NCBI GenBank assembly: GCA_037951165.1
Contig: JBBDHG010000024.1
Location: 6,725,001-6,789,000, forward strand
From: Lophius americanus
Taxonomy: Eukaryota > Chordata > Actinopteri > Lophiiformes > Lophiidae
DNA length: 64,000 nt
Reading direction: 5' to 3'
This document shows, in pieces, positions 1 through 13,017 of the stretch (positions are counted from its first letter, which is position 1; the number at the start of each line of letters is the position of its first letter). Below the pieces are notes generated by a model. That model was not told the DNA's origin and did no database searches. It was given only the letters and a program-made list of their open reading frames with translations. Made by a program: the position numbers and the translations under genes.

Positions 1-300
1 CGGATCTACATAACCATCCCGGTGAAAAAACCATGATGAAGTGCATTTAAAATGTAAACAAATGGGAGGCAGTCCCATTTCGGTGGTACAGCAATATAAA
101 AAAGATACTATAAAATATAAAATGAGTATAAGTCAATGTGTTAAAAGCTTAAGCCAGAGTTTCTCAACCTTTATTTATCACAAAACACTTCAGCACAGTC
201 AAAAATGTATTTAAAAGTACATTCGGTAGCTATCTGATAGCCAGAGCCCGACCCCATGCACATGTGGTTGTTGAGGGAGAGAGGCGTAAAGGTGACTTAC

Positions 301-348
301 AATGAATGGGAAACCCGAGCCTGGGAGGATGCTAACAACCGCCCTATT
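301..348 (-). CDS. pdlim2: probable further pdlim2 linker exon (16 codons)
   Basis: 48 bp, phase 0 in and out, bounded by CATGCCAG and a consensus GTAAGT donor. Encodes NRAVVSILPGSGFPFI. It is in frame with the previous exon and weakly resembles the AVLVLPPSPGP stretch of human PDLIM2. The short length and limited similarity leave real doubt. It would add residues 176-191. Confidence 0.45.
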
Positions 349-3300
349 CTGGCATGAGAGGCATGTATCGTTTCTTGGAATTTAAATCAATTTTATGATG
401 TCAGCAGCATCAGTTTCTCATGATGTATAGCTACCAAAATAATCAGACACCGTGAGTAAATCACTGATTTGTCCAGTATATTGTCCTACATCCTATCCTA
501 ATCTCATTTCATTCAAAATTATTATTTATGCAACACATTCCAAAGGCAAGCGGTTGACAAATGCAGTTAAATGTATTGAGAGACAGACGTAAACCATGTA
601 GACACTAAAACAACAACATGGTATGAGTAGTAGTAGTAGTAAGCTTACTTATTTTAGCAGGAGAGATAGAAAAAAAAAAGACATTCTTTTGTGGTTGGAG
701 GGACACCGTAATTTTACACAGACTACGTAGCCATCCCATCTAATTAAAGAAACTGTATAGTTCGGATTCAGCTCCATTTTCTTTCAGCAGAGTGGAAGGT
801 TACTCACTTAACATATGACTGAAGAAATGATATCAGCAGAAAATGAATAAGTGGAGGATTAGACAGGTTTAAAGAAGAAACAGACACCAACCTGTGACAG
901 TGGTCTGGACAGCCTGCGGTTCCTCTCCTCTGGAGACCATGAGCGCAGCTGGATACTGTAAGGAGAGATGGTCAAGGACAGAACAGCGGTTAGAACTTCA
1001 CCATCTGTGGTATTATTGGGCTATTGAGGACCATATGCTACATAATTGCATTATTGGACTTTTAGATAATCAATACAACAGACAGAACAGAAGGTAAATT
1101 ATCTAGGTCCTAGTGGTAACTAGCAGGAGCTACCACTACCGCTTTCGTCTCACCCTGCTTCTAAAAAGACCTCCCTGGGTCTAATGTTCGGATTATATCG
1201 ACTATTGAAATACGTTGGCCTCTGTTGAAGATAACCAGCTCATCCTATTAAAAAAAAGGCATCATTTTAAGGTGACAAATACGCTACCATTCTCAGCTTC
1301 ATTAGTGAATAGACTTCACAGCCACAACTTCACAGTCACAGACAAGTGAAGTCAGAATAACATTGGACACATCATCACCATGGCTACCATCAGAGGATGG
1401 GCTATCAGGCAACTAGTGAATATTTTTTCTCCTAAGGTGAGGTGTTGGAGGCACAAAAAAGTGACGAGTGTAAGGATGGGAGCGACATGACCGGGTCAGA
1501 TCATCTCCAAAACTAGTCAAGTCTTGTTGGATGATGGGGTTTGTCTATCAAAGTGGTCTAAGGAAGGACAGCTGGCAAAGCATCCCAAGCAAGAGGCTCA
1601 TTTGTGCATGAGAGCAACAACGTTTAGGCTGTCCAATCCCACAGAGGACCTACTTGAAATGAATCAATGATAACTTTAGGGTGTTCTCCTGCACTTTGTC
1701 TACATCTGAAATAAATTACGATTTCAATCCTGCATTGCTTTTTAAACCCACTCCATTGTCCTATACTTCCCCAGGAGACTGGATAAAGATAAAGGCGCGT
1801 TGAGATGAATACAAACTCCACAAGGCTCTTTCATCAATGAATTAACTTAAATCACCAGGCTTAGAGGGTTTACCCCAGGATTCAGATTTTCCAACCCCAG
1901 ATTGGACCTCTTTTGCTGGATATGTGATGATCTGCAATTTCAAGGCGTCCATTCTCTTAAATCCACCATACAGCCTTCATCTACAGGGTATTTGAATTAT
2001 CGACCACTATCTTTACTGAATATTACTATTTTACTCTGCGCCTATATCATATTTAGGATTTAAGATTCCTTTGTTTGTCATTTTTATGCTTCACATAAAA
2101 AGTAAATTGTGTTTTCACACATCCACCATACAAATAAGAGCACTTATAAATAAACTAAGATTATGCTAAAATAGAATATAATAAGGAGTTTTCATAAAAT
2201 GTTTAGAGTGTTGAACTACACTTCAATTGCAAATATTAAACAACTACAAAATACTTATTACAGACATGGAAACTGATTCAGATGGATCGCTTCTCTCCCA
2301 GACCTTGATGATGAAATGATAAAGTTCTTTCAAGAATCAACTTCCTGAGCTCAGTTATACCATCATCTACAGATTACTAAAAAAAAGATCCAGTTTCTCA
2401 TGGGCAAATTAAAAACCAAAATGAGATGGGGGATTCAATCGATCCAGGGGGATTCACTGCACCCAACTTCCAGGGGTATGAATTTTCGCCCCCTATTTCT
2501 AAATGGATAAAGTGAGCTACTCATGTGTTTCAGGGGGGCAGTGGAAGAGAATATGGTGCACACAGATTACAAAATCTGATCTGCCATTGCATCCCCCCTC
2601 CAACAATAAAATAACTTAGCTTCAATTATTACTGAAGTAATCTCTATCTCACTTCATCTTCATTCCCCATTTTTCATAATTTTAACCTTCAAATGGAAGA
2701 TCAACAAATTGCTTTTCCTCAATTAGACTTTAAAGGTCCTATGGGACTTTGAGCCATTTAATTTATTTTTTATTTTTATCCTCACACAAATGACTTGAAA
2801 AATATCAAGGATTATGCAACTATCATCTAGAAACCATAACCATCAAGTCATTCATTTTGATGTCATACAGAGAACATCTTATCTCTGGCATACTGTATCA
2901 AATGAAATGAGCCCAATGCAAACAAAAATGCACGGTCATTTTTTCAGATGCTGAGGGAGTGTCCATGGGTTGTAGGTTCTTGAAGAGTGTTTCAGAGACG
3001 CTGTCACAAATGCTGTTCAACATGGTTTCTTATCCTACAGAGGTCCTGCTACTTACTGACAGCCACAACCTGAAACTATGGATCAAACAAAGAGGTCTTC
3101 AGCCAGCTGGTCTAACAACTGCCAAGAAACGAATAGCCTGTGAATGGAAATCTCCTCATCCTGTCAAGACAGAATGATGGCTGGATTCTTCTTTTCATAG
3201 ATATAGCCAATATGGAACACCAGGCTGCTAGCAAGCACCAGTATCTGATGCCAGCGTTAACGTAAATAGCCGGGCTCGTCACGCGGCGCTCCAACAGGCG

Positions 3301-6300
3301 GTCAGATGCAAACTTTACTGCCCCGTTCATAAAGTCTACCTCAAACATAGTAAACCCAATGCATTATTTTTATTGTGAAGAAAAAAATAGCGTAAATGAA
3401 TGTTTTAAAAAGTAGCTGTATTTACCGCAACAGATATTTATCATTAAGATGGAAGAGCAACACTACCAGGAACTGTTTATGATCAAATGGAAACTGGCTG
3501 TGTTCAGTACAGGAAGCTTCATTAGTTCAGATGAGGGGGGAAAAAAAAATTGAGTTCAACCTGTTACCTATAAAACGTTGTCCAGGAGAGTCAACAAACA
3601 AACATGCTCAGAGAATTAGTGGTGAACGTTCCACATTTCTGCCTTTTGTTAACGTGAATGCAAACGGAGGAATGTGATATCCTGTGCACATCCTTTGTTA
3701 CAACAGTACAATCCCTCGGCTCCACTCTCTGTCTGCTATTCCCATACCTATTGACTCTGGGCCCGCCGCGAAGTCAAGAGAACTCTCGCTGCAACCTTTT
3801 ATCCAAATGTAAGCATATTCAAGCAGTGAATGAATGGGACTCTGAAAAAGAGGCAATTGTCTAACTGAAATGTCAAGCTCTGAAATGCCCCAAGACTTTT
3901 CCTTCAACCCGGTTCATGCTGAAAGAATTTCTTTTTAATCTTGTTTATTCAGACTGATTGTTCAAAGTGTAATTTAAAAGTAATCAGATCGCGTGTGTGT
4001 GTGTGACTTCTGTCAGTGTAACCACTTGCTCTAGTCACAACATTAGCGGGCACATTAATAATGCAACAGGGATAATGCTGGCTGAGGGTTTGGCATCAAA
4101 TACTGCAGCCAACTAATATAACAGTTCCATTTAAGGTTTTCATATGACCATAATTATGACCTTCAATCCAATACTAGTCTAACATAATCATGCTTCATAT
4201 CTCTACTGCAAAATGAAACAAAAGCCATAGAAGTTAAGATTTTTTTTGGTTCGATTTTGCAGTGCTGGTGCTGAAAAGGCTAATGAACACATAAAAATGC
4301 ATTTTCAATAATAATTACTAACATAGATATCTTTTTTACCTTAAATTTTATTTTGAAACTCTTGGCTCTCCAAATGATTTATTTCCTTGGTATATACACT
4401 AAGAAGACGGATGTTTTCACTCAAGTATTCTTTTTTCCCTTAGGAGAGATACTGAGTGGCCTTCTACCTTATTTAGGTATTATATAGAATACAATTTTTT
4501 TTATTCAAAGTATTTCTTTTAAGGTAGATTACAACTCCATGCAGTCTGCCCTATTTGACTTATGATAGAAGGAAGCATCTGCCTCAAAAAACACATTTTA
4601 ACCTCAAACACATTTCAGCATATTAGTTCATTTCTGTCAAATATAGAATAAAACTCTTATTTAATCAGCATGTTTGAGCATTTAAATGTTAATTTTCAAT
4701 GGATTTAGTGAATCAAGTTTACCCCTTGTTGGATATCAGTGTCTCCCTTTTCACGTCGGGGCTGGCGGGAGGATCGGGAGAATAGGGTCCAGGAGACAGA
4801 GACACGGGGCTGTAGATGGTGTAGTCTCTGTAGTTCTGGTTCTCATCTGGACTCACGAATACTGACTCCTATGAAACATTAATCACTGCATTAGTATTTG
4901 TAGGATGTAACATCGTTAACTTCACAGCTGCGTGTTTAACATCTATGATGTGAATGGCATGTGAAGCATAATGGACACCTGACTTGTGAACAAAAAACAC
5001 CTCACAGATAGACATAAACAGGATGGTTTAAACAGATGTAAGATTAACTAGAAGAAACCTCTGTGCAATCAAAACAACACCTTCTACTGGCATTGGGAGC
5101 AATGTTGTGAATCAAACAGCAAGGGGAACAAAGTTCTGGTAAACAATCAAGACAAACAGTCCTGCAGCTCTGACCTGGAAGCGTCCGGTGAGCTGCTCAG
5201 GGGTGCTGATGCCGTTGGTCTGTCCAGGGCTGGGATGGTCAGATCTTGAAAGAGAGAAGACCACTGGGTTCAACTGACTGCAAACAGTGATTCATCTTCT
5301 CTACATGTGGCTCTATCTAGGATATGCGATAAAGTCTGATCCCTATGATTGTGTAACTTCACATTAAGCAAGTTCAAGCTAATGAATAAATTAGTCTTTT
5401 CAAAATGTTCTCTAATTTTGAGTTGTTTTCTGTTTATTCTATAGAATGAAAAGAAATTTGAACAATGTTCATCATAACTTCCCAAAATGCTATTATTCAA
5501 CTGAAGTCTGCATCCATGTACGAAGACCGACTATTTCAAACAGTGTATCTGTCAACGGCCACATACTTCCACGGGCTCTTTACTTTGACCTTGACATGAC
5601 CAAAAGGGGTCAGTGAAGAGACAAAGGTTTCAACAACAGAATGAGTGACAGTAGACAACTTTGTAATATTAGACTGAGTAAATAAAAAGCAACAAAAGAT
5701 ACTTGGGAGTATCCTTTGAGGCCTTCAAATGGTGAGGGTTCAATATTTCTTCCAATTTGTCTATATAATAATATTTTCTGTGTTGCGGGAATTATGGCTC
5801 CACAGCAGTTTTGTATTTTTGTTCTAATATATCTATATCCCTAATCTCCCCCAAAACGTAGAGTCCAATGAGAGGCCCCGTCCCTATCTGTATACATCTT
5901 TACTGTTGAGTATTTATCAGAGTAATTTATTCTCTGTTATTGATCGATAACACTAAATCCACTTATCTTGGCTGCTCTAGCAAATTATTAGAACTCTCGA
6001 GGAAAATTCTGACTAATGTGGATAAGTCTTCAACCAACTGGTATTTCCCAGTGGATTAGGAGGAGGAATATCTGCAAACAAGCATTTCCATGAATTTTAG
6101 AGATTACTACAAATATGATCACTGGTCCCCTTTTTTCTAAAATGTACTCCCTATGGTTTCTGTCTGTCAAACGAGTCACTTTTATTCACCTTTCTATAGA
6201 GAACATTCTGCTAGCAGTTCCACATTTAAATTTTGAGGGGGAAATATGGGCAGTATAAGTGCCAATGCAAACACACACTGCCCCCCTGGCTGCAGACCCT

Positions 6301-9300
6301 GAGCCTGACTAGCTTTAGGTTGAGCCCGGGGTAATGAGGCACGCAGGAAGGCCTGGATGCCTGTGGTAAATCAGCCAGAAACACTCTTCTCGTGGACTGG
6401 GCTACAAAGTGTCTTTACAAGGGAGAGACAGCAAGGAGATGAAAAAGGATGGAGCAGCCGTTAGGTATTTCTTCATATAGGAGAGCATTAACGTCGCAGA
6501 TCTGAAAAAACTCATTGCTTTGAATTATGAACACGCTCACCTCCTATTCTAAAAGTTCCATCCTGTATGTCAAAACACCGCAGGAAGTCCAGCGTTTTAG
6601 GTTTCGTCTGATCGCTGTCTTGTCAAATTGATAACCAAACCACTGGTTACAGTACTTCTACACAGAAGAAGAATTTGCCTCTGGCAAAGATAATTGTGAC
6701 ATTATTCTACAGGGATCTGAAACTGGCATTAATCACCCTTCACCCTTTCCTGTTACGTGCTGTCAGTTTTCATCGAAGGGACCCACCGCTAACCTGCCTG
6801 AGGCAGATTCTTCAAATGACTGCACTGTAAGAATACCTCTCTATTCTGAGGACAGGCATATTGAAAAATGCAACATTGACCAGAGATGAAAAGAATTCCA
6901 ATCCTTAGCAAATTTCCAAACTTTTTGTACAGGGATAGCCACTGTCTGCTGACACTTGGAACCATTGGAACATTTTGGATAATTCAATTGGGTTGAATCC
7001 TAAGTAACTGGACTTCTGTTTTGACTTGAAGACGTTTCACCTCTCATCCAAGAGGCTTCTTCAGTTCTAACTCCCTGTAGGGGAGTCAAGGATTTTATAT
7101 CTCATGGAAGTGTTGGTACATTGAGAGTCATTGCCAGTTGGCCATTCATAACTAAGCCAACAACTCTATATAGAAATCCTGACTCCGGGATAACAGCATA
7201 GGTCTAGTTATTAACCCCAATTAACAAAAAAAAAAGCTGTCTATGGCTACATTAGACAACGCTTAAAGGAAGATTTTATTCCATCAATGGATGGTCTGAT
7301 GTTAAGGTTTTCCAGTGGGTTACTCCGTCTGTTTGATGGTGGCCAGAACCCACAAGACTGTTGGTTTGTGGAGATAAACTGCCTACCACACGCTGAGCTG
7401 TGAAAAGAGAGTACCCTCAAGCAAGCAAAGAACAAATCGAAAAATAAAAGGTTTGCAAATTTCAGTTAAAAAGCTTCTGAGATCTTATCGGAACACAACT
7501 GAACTAGGTACCATACTGTATGTGGCACGCAGACAGGAGTGTGTGAGGTAGACTATTGATGCTGAAAACCACTGACAGCTAACAGAGTAGGATTACAAAT
7601 GTGGCAGAACTACACAGTAACCTTGTCCTGGGCGAGCCAGGAGGAATGGCGTTGTTTCCTGGTAGGAGACATGAGGTCAGCTGGGAAAAATGTTCTCACG
7701 TGTACATAGGGCATCCAAGGGGAGGACATCCAAGGAGGAAGTTTCTGGAAGTGCACATGCGTGTGCGTGTTTGTTAGAAAGTATGACGAGAAAAAAAAAA
7801 TGGTGACAAGAAATGAGAATTCAGGACAGAGCGTTAATCACAATGCCAGCCCAGAGCAGCTCTGGCTGAAAGGAAAACCATTTTAGAAGCCAAGCCCTTG
7901 TCATCCAAACACATCTTGGCAAGTCTGGAAAACTTGGTTTATCAAGACGGACCAGAGACGGGCTCTCATACATTGCATGCTGGCATTTCCCCTGATTACA
8001 ATCATTTGTTGGTCGCATGATGAAGTTAGAAGCAATAAAGGAGGATGGAAACGTAAAGCATTAGGTACAACAAATATATTTATGTAGGGAAATATGCGCT
8101 GGTTTGTACTTGTTTAGTAATCATAAACTTATACAGAACACAGAACAGGAAGTGAAGAATATTTGAATATTTGTCTTTCTATAGCAGATCTACATGATGG
8201 CATACCTCTTCACCACGAGCTGCAGCTGTGTCTTGGAGTTCTTGATCTTGCTTTGAGCCTGCACGTTCAGCATGTCGCCTGTATTTTCCCCATTGATCTC
8301 CAAGATAATATCTCCGGGTTGCAGGTCAACCTGGTCTGCCTTGCTACCCCCGTTGACCTGTTGACAGGAGAATGAGCCAGAGACGTTAGGTCCGACTGAC
8401 CCCAGGTCCTGCTCTGAATACAACACTTAATGGATCCTATCCATCTAGCAAGCAAGGACAGCTGTGTAGCTTATGGCCAAGTTGACTTTTTTCAGTAGCT
8501 GACATTTGGCATCAACAAACAAGTAAATGACTAAAAGACGTTGAGGAGTTGATGCCATACTCTTAATCAAATTGTCCCTGTGTACACTCATAAATGCCAT
8601 GAGACGCTACAGCATGGAATTTTACACACACGGAATGAGGCAGTACCGGCCATCAGCGGACAGATTCATGACACCCTCTGGGATAAGTAATTAGTGTGAC
8701 ACTACTTGATAGTTTGACTGGGACTGACCTTTGCAGCCACCCTCACCACGTGTCAAAGCCAATGCCGTAGCATCACATCAGAGGGAATTCCAGACTAATG
8801 GGCCCAAACATATCGTCTTCGCCACCACTTTCAGCTTAGTGCTGTGTTCATACACCAAGGCTTCCCAAAACGAAAAAAAAACTGTATACGATGCTGCAAC
8901 TGCTTTACATAAAAAAGATGATGCAAGCAAGAGAGGATGAGCGAGGCGTTAAACAAAACATTTAATGAAAATAAAACCCTAAAGAGCCAATATTTAAAGA
9001 GGATCAACCTTATATCTCTAAAGTAGAAATGGATTCAAAGAGAGTGCCAGTCGGATTGTTTGTCAGCTTAGCCAAGCACAAGGGCAGAGGTGCCATGCCT
9101 GTGGGCCCACTCGAGACACAATTAAGCGTTGCTGTGGTGACCCACAATGGTGAGTGCCTTTTCAGATCAGGACACGCCTTGTTTCACATAAACCAAGAAC
9201 AGTTGGAGGCTCTTTCCCAAAGTCTGTGCCCGAGTGAATCAGGGATAGGCTATATCTCAGGCCAACAGGAATAAAAGAGGGCATCCATGTCATCTCTGTG

Positions 9301-10335
9301 CCAAGCCTCTTCAGCTGTCCAGCCCTATGGCTGAACCACTACTGGAGGGGGGGAAGAGATGAGCCGTTTCTCAAACGGGGATTTGTAAACCCATCTTAAT
9401 GATCGACTTTCTCCTTCAGCAGGAATTCCTGTCACCACATGAGAACCATTTGATATTTGAGATGAGCAAACATACATGTGAGCAAAGAATTCAGACACGG
9501 AGAACCATTTTTCATGAGAGGGCATGTTTTCCTAGCATACACCGTCAAAAAGGGGTTAAACAATAAAACGTTTTTGAAGTCAGGGTCTGTGTCAAGCACT
9601 GGTGCCCTGCCACTGTTTTGGCCGTATGTTATTCTTGATGGTCTGAAGAGCAACTGGGAGAGTCTGACTGGAAAAATCCTGGCTGAGGTAGTGATGTGGG
9701 ATCAGGATGTGCAGTGGGCAGAACTGGGTGTCTCTGGCATGCACAAGTGAAAAAGTGTTTCCTGCTGGTGTTTACTGTGTGCTGTCTGGACTTCAGACAG
9801 TAAACACATGCAGGACTCTATTCAGTCTTCTTTTAGTCCACCTTCCTTCCGTGACTGGAAATGATATTATGCATATGCTGAACTACAAAATTATAGATGC
9901 ACATGGTAATGCATGTACATTTTCACAGAAACATACAGGCACAATCACAAAGTGCATTCTGGGATCAGGAACCCCTCACTCCCACCTCAACTTCCACTGT
10001 AGCTATAATAGCTGGTTTCCTTTTAATGTAATCTGCTGCTGTTCTATTCTAACAGATTCAGCAGTCAAGGAAATACCTACGAAACAGCCGGTTAACACGA
10101 ACAAAGACAAGAAAAGGCTCGAAGTGAGGCGGAAGTTGACTTTACATAACATGCCATTACAGGCAGTGCTTTCACAAAAACAGAGGATATGGTTTGATAA
10201 GATGTAACAAAGTTCAGCAGCATGGCAGCTGCTGACGGGTACCTTTGATATGGTTATGGCCCGCTTGAAGTCCCTTCCTCCATATATTCTGAAGCCCCAT
10301 GGTGAAGGGCCGATAAGGTTCACTGTCAGCGCCAT
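301..10335 (-). CDS. pdlim2: pdlim2: PDZ and LIM domain protein 2 (5' part of CDS, six exons; LIM exons outside window)
   Basis: Cytoskeletal adaptor of the ALP/Mystique family. Known family members bind alpha-actinin/actin through the PDZ domain and, for PDLIM2, act as a nuclear ubiquitin-ligase adaptor for NF-kB p65 and STATs through the LIM domain. Seen here: joining 10243-10335, 8206-8357, 5175-5244, 4723-4868, 892-955 and probably 301-348 gives one open frame (175 residues, 191 with the last exon). The PDZ domain is residues 1-82, with the family hallmark GPSPWGFRIYGGRDF near the N-terminus, then LQPGDIILEINGE and AQSKIKNS. The following SPGQTNG...RFQ and a Ser/Pro-rich linker (YSPVSLSPGPYSPDPP) fit PDLIM2 better than PDLIM1/3/4. 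The LIM zinc finger is not in the window, so the gene is 3'-truncated by the window edge. It lies downstream of sorbs3 in the same orientation, as in human 8p21. Exon limits are by-eye GT-AG calls. Confidence 0.93.
349..891. other. pdlim2 intron (if the 301-348 exon is real)
   Basis: AT-rich sequence with a short (TAG)n run near 628-640. No exon, RNA gene or recognised transposon was seen. Confidence 0.6.
892..955 (-). CDS. pdlim2: pdlim2 exon: basic linker segment
   Basis: 64 bp. The first base completes a Gly codon left by the 4.8-kb exon, followed by 21 codons (IQLRSWSPEERNRRLSRPLS, Q) ending in phase 0 before GTTGGT. The acceptor has a good pyrimidine tract (TCTCTCCTTACAG). Frame continuity with the previous exon is exact. 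The assignment rests on that and on composition rather than on a strongly conserved motif. Confidence 0.8.
956..4722. other. pdlim2 intron, 3.8 kb
   Basis: Non-coding by splice logic. It contains a slightly CpG-richer patch near 3250-3350 with a 78-codon minus-strand frame (3112-3348) of unknown meaning, and a short (GT)n run near 3993-4004. No RNA gene or domain was recognised. Confidence 0.7.
4723..4868 (-). CDS. pdlim2: pdlim2 exon: Ser/Pro-rich linker
   Basis: 146 bp, phase 0 to phase 2. The acceptor is CATAG and the donor GTAAAC. It encodes 48 residues starting ESVFVSPDENQNYRDYTIYS with the repeated Ser-Pro run SPVSLSPGPYSPDPPASPD. Such disordered SP-rich stretches are typical between the PDZ and LIM domains and are candidate proline-directed kinase sites. 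Confidence 0.9.
5175..5244 (-). CDS. pdlim2: pdlim2 exon: post-PDZ linker
   Basis: 70 bp; the first base completes the Arg codon of the previous exon. Encodes SDHPSPGQTNGISTPEQL then TGRFQ and ends in phase 0 before GTCAGA. The SPGQTNG...RFQ segment matches the region that follows the PDZ in human PDLIM2. Confidence 0.9.
5245..8205. other. pdlim2 intron, 3.0 kb
   Basis: No coding signal. It contains one copy of a dispersed repeat at about 7008-7110 (listed separately). The rest is unremarkable AT-rich DNA. Confidence 0.7.
7008..7110. repeat. dispersed repeat family A, copy 1
   Basis: Contains the block GACGTTTCACCTCTCATCCA followed by AGAGGCTTCTTCAGTTCTAA. The same block recurs near 36.05, 52.4 and 54.4 kb in either orientation. 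It is a recurrent fish repeat, probably a transposon 3' segment, but I cannot assign a class from sequence alone. Confidence 0.6.
8206..8357 (-). CDS. pdlim2: pdlim2 exon: C-terminal half of the PDZ domain
   Basis: 152 bp, phase 0 in and phase 2 out. The acceptor is TCAACAG and the donor GTATGC. It encodes VNGGSKADQVDLQPGDIILE and continues to LQLVVK plus two bases. It contains the PDZ core strand GDIILEINGE and the final helix (AQSKIK). The frame joins the start exon without a stop. Confidence 0.94.
8358..10242. other. pdlim2 intron inside the PDZ domain, 1.9 kb
   Basis: The intron splits the PDZ domain between the GGRDF...ISK strand and the VNGGSKAD turn, a common intron position in PDLIM genes. 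Several open frames of 60-166 codons on the plus strand occur here, but none shows splice support or a recognisable domain. Confidence 0.7.
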
Positions 10336-10371
10336 TTAGCAATCAGCTCAGCACACAATCTTGTTACAGCC
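10243..10371 (-). CDS. pdlim2: pdlim2 exon with start codon (5'UTR 10336-10371, coding 10243-10335)
   Basis: Acceptor CTTTTTCAG precedes position 10371. A 36-nt leader then leads to the ATG at 10335-10333, and 31 codons (MALTVN...AITISK) run to a GTACCC donor in phase 0. MALTV is the usual PDLIM2 N-terminus, which supports this start. The acceptor in front of the leader implies at least one further upstream non-coding exon. Confidence 0.93.
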
Positions 10372-12999
10372 CTGAAAAAGAGACACAGTAAATATGAGAA
10401 TCAGTGACGTAATCAGTGATGTAAATGGCTATGGAATCGTATTTCTGCTGGCTAGACTTAGGTCCACAGGTGAGGACAGTAGAACTTTTGCATAAGCTGC
10501 CTTTCATTTCCAGTAACATCTCACTTCCACTGGTCTTAGTCCTCTTGACGTGGATTATGTAACCACATCCAACAGGCATGAGAAGAATCGGAAACCTGAC
10601 ACACATGAAAAAAAATTGCTTAAGGGCCTGTAAAGACAAACTTTTATTCAATCCAAATGCCATTTAAGACTGGAAAATAAAAGCAAAAATGTTTGGTTTT
10701 TTACGACACTGCATAAACATGTCACTTTTTTTTACTGCATTTTAAAAAGTTTGATGGGCAATGTTTCATAGTAGCCTGAAATAAATATGTGTAACAGTCC
10801 AGTTGATTCATAAATAGCTTATATTTAGTGATATATTGATTATTGGCCTTGCAGTTTAATGGGTCAAATATTCAGCATTGCTCTATTTATCATAATTTTT
10901 CATTTAACATTGCAACACTCTGGCTGATTCAGAATCCTCTTTTAGTGTGCTTGGTCCAGGGGATGTTTGAAAAACACAATTTACTTAGAAGCAAACAGAA
11001 AATTCTGAAAGTTTTGGCAATGTGACCAATGTCCGGATCAGACTGCCGGGCATGGTACAACAAAAAGATGTCTCATTCTCAAATGAGCCATGGTTCAGTT
11101 TGTTTACAGTGTGAATGCAAATGTTTTTTAAAGGTACAGACTTCCCCAGGAGATTACTGCAAGCTACCAATGCCAAACAAACAAAAGAAGACGAAAAGCA
11201 AATGGAAAATGGAAGAAGCTAAACAGAAATTTTGTGTCCAAGGAGTTGGATTCCTTCGCCACTGGAAAAATTCAATTTGTGCTGATCTAGATAAACCATA
11301 ACCTCTAACATATGTAAATGAGCAAATATTACATGTTAAAATTTGCCTAAGCATGTAGAAATGAGAAAAACAAATCAAGCAACTGTGAGATGTATACCTT
11401 TAATGCTGCTAAAAGAATTCATGAAATTTCTCTGAATTATTTCCATTACTTTTTGAGGAAGTACCAAAATCAATGTGTGTCATGAAAAGTTCTTTATTTC
11501 TCTTGTAAAACTGCGAAATGTATCAAATCTAACGAAAACCACAACTTGGTTGAGGGGTCGTACCGCTCTGTGGTTTCCCTTATTATGAAAGCCCAAAGAC
11601 AATGATTGGTTCTACATCACAAATAATAGTCTTTCAACAGTTAATAACTTCAATCCACAAAGCGTCTTGCCACTTAAGAAAATAAATGCAGTGGAGTAAA
11701 ACGGAAAATATTTGCCTTCAAAATAAGAGTAGAAGGCTTAAAAAACTTAAATACTCAAGTCCAAGAATCACAACTGTACAGTTAATAGTTAAATGGTTAG
11801 TTACATTGCAGCCCTGGGTAAATTATCTCCCCCATCTGTCAGCCACTGATTTCCATGGTTAGTATGAAATTTTGCTTTGTGAATTTCTGAGTATTAAACT
11901 GTAAATGTAGTGAATACAAGATGCAAAATTTTTGTAAAGTCATGTGACTAGTTCAAAATTGTTTGTTTTCTTTCCTGTTTCCCATGCTTGACACATCCCT
12001 ATCTGAATAATATTTTGTGGCTGCCTTGAGCACTGACAGCTTATCACCGACTGTCAAGGCTCTGTTCATTATTTTTTCCATCACAAAACTAAATAGCGAA
12101 CACGACAGGATAGACAAGCAACACATCCCCCAAGTGATCTTTAATAACTGCTTATTGATGGATTGAGCTTTCAAAATAGTACAGATTTATAAATGCTGGT
12201 GACAGAGTGGCGCGCCATCAATTTTCTTCAACGGCCTGCAAGACCTTTCGTTTGACCTCAGTTGAACTTAGAAAGACCTTGTTGAACCCAGCAGTGATTC
12301 TTGCTTCTGCAGCTTCGTGTTGCTCGCCTCCTACTACTTTATGAAAAAATACCTGCACGCATTGGAGTTGTGTTTTGGCATTCCTGGCAACAAATCATTA
12401 AGTGTTAAATCCTCTTCAAGTTCAGGTTGTCACAAAAGACATACCCGGTGTCAGATGTCTTTCTGCCAGGTACTAAAAGGTAATTATGTGGAGCTACAAA
12501 ACATTGCAACGGTGTTTCCAGTAAGCCAAAACAATATTTTACACCACTGCCAGGGAACAATCATTCACAGATTAAATAAACTGACCATTAGCATTTAGAC
12601 CAACTTGTAATTGTTCTTGTCACTGGGCCAACACAATCTCTGTGTCTCCAAGTTAAGATATGCCTTTATTAGTCCCACAACAGGGACATTTCCAGCGTTA
12701 CACAAGCCAGGTAAATTAGCAGAAGCAGTAGTTGGAAACAATGTCGATGTATTATGCAAATTCAATAGTAGGATGTATGAAAAATGAGAACAAAGGGTAC
12801 AATGCATCCACACTGATGCGTTTTCTCAAATTAAAAAGACTCTGTGATTCAACTGCATATTTCCATCGACGCTGCTCTTTGTCGTAGATGAAACTTGTTT
12901 GTTGCATGACTGTATGTGGGAACGCCAAACACTGTGGCACACATCGATGAGGTGATAAACAGTTACTGTTACACCTACATGAACACACAAACAAAAACC

Positions 13000-13017
13000 C
13001 AAACACACACACACACA
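13000..13017. repeat. (CA)n microsatellite, short
   Basis: A run of ACACAC dinucleotides visible directly in the sequence, within the pdlim2 first intron. Confidence 0.8.

Noticed and set aside
9707..10207. 166-codon plus-strand open frame, the longest plus-strand ORF in the window
   Set aside because: It lies in the pdlim2 intron and ends just beside the start exon. Composition is not protein-like, there is no domain, and no splice support was seen.
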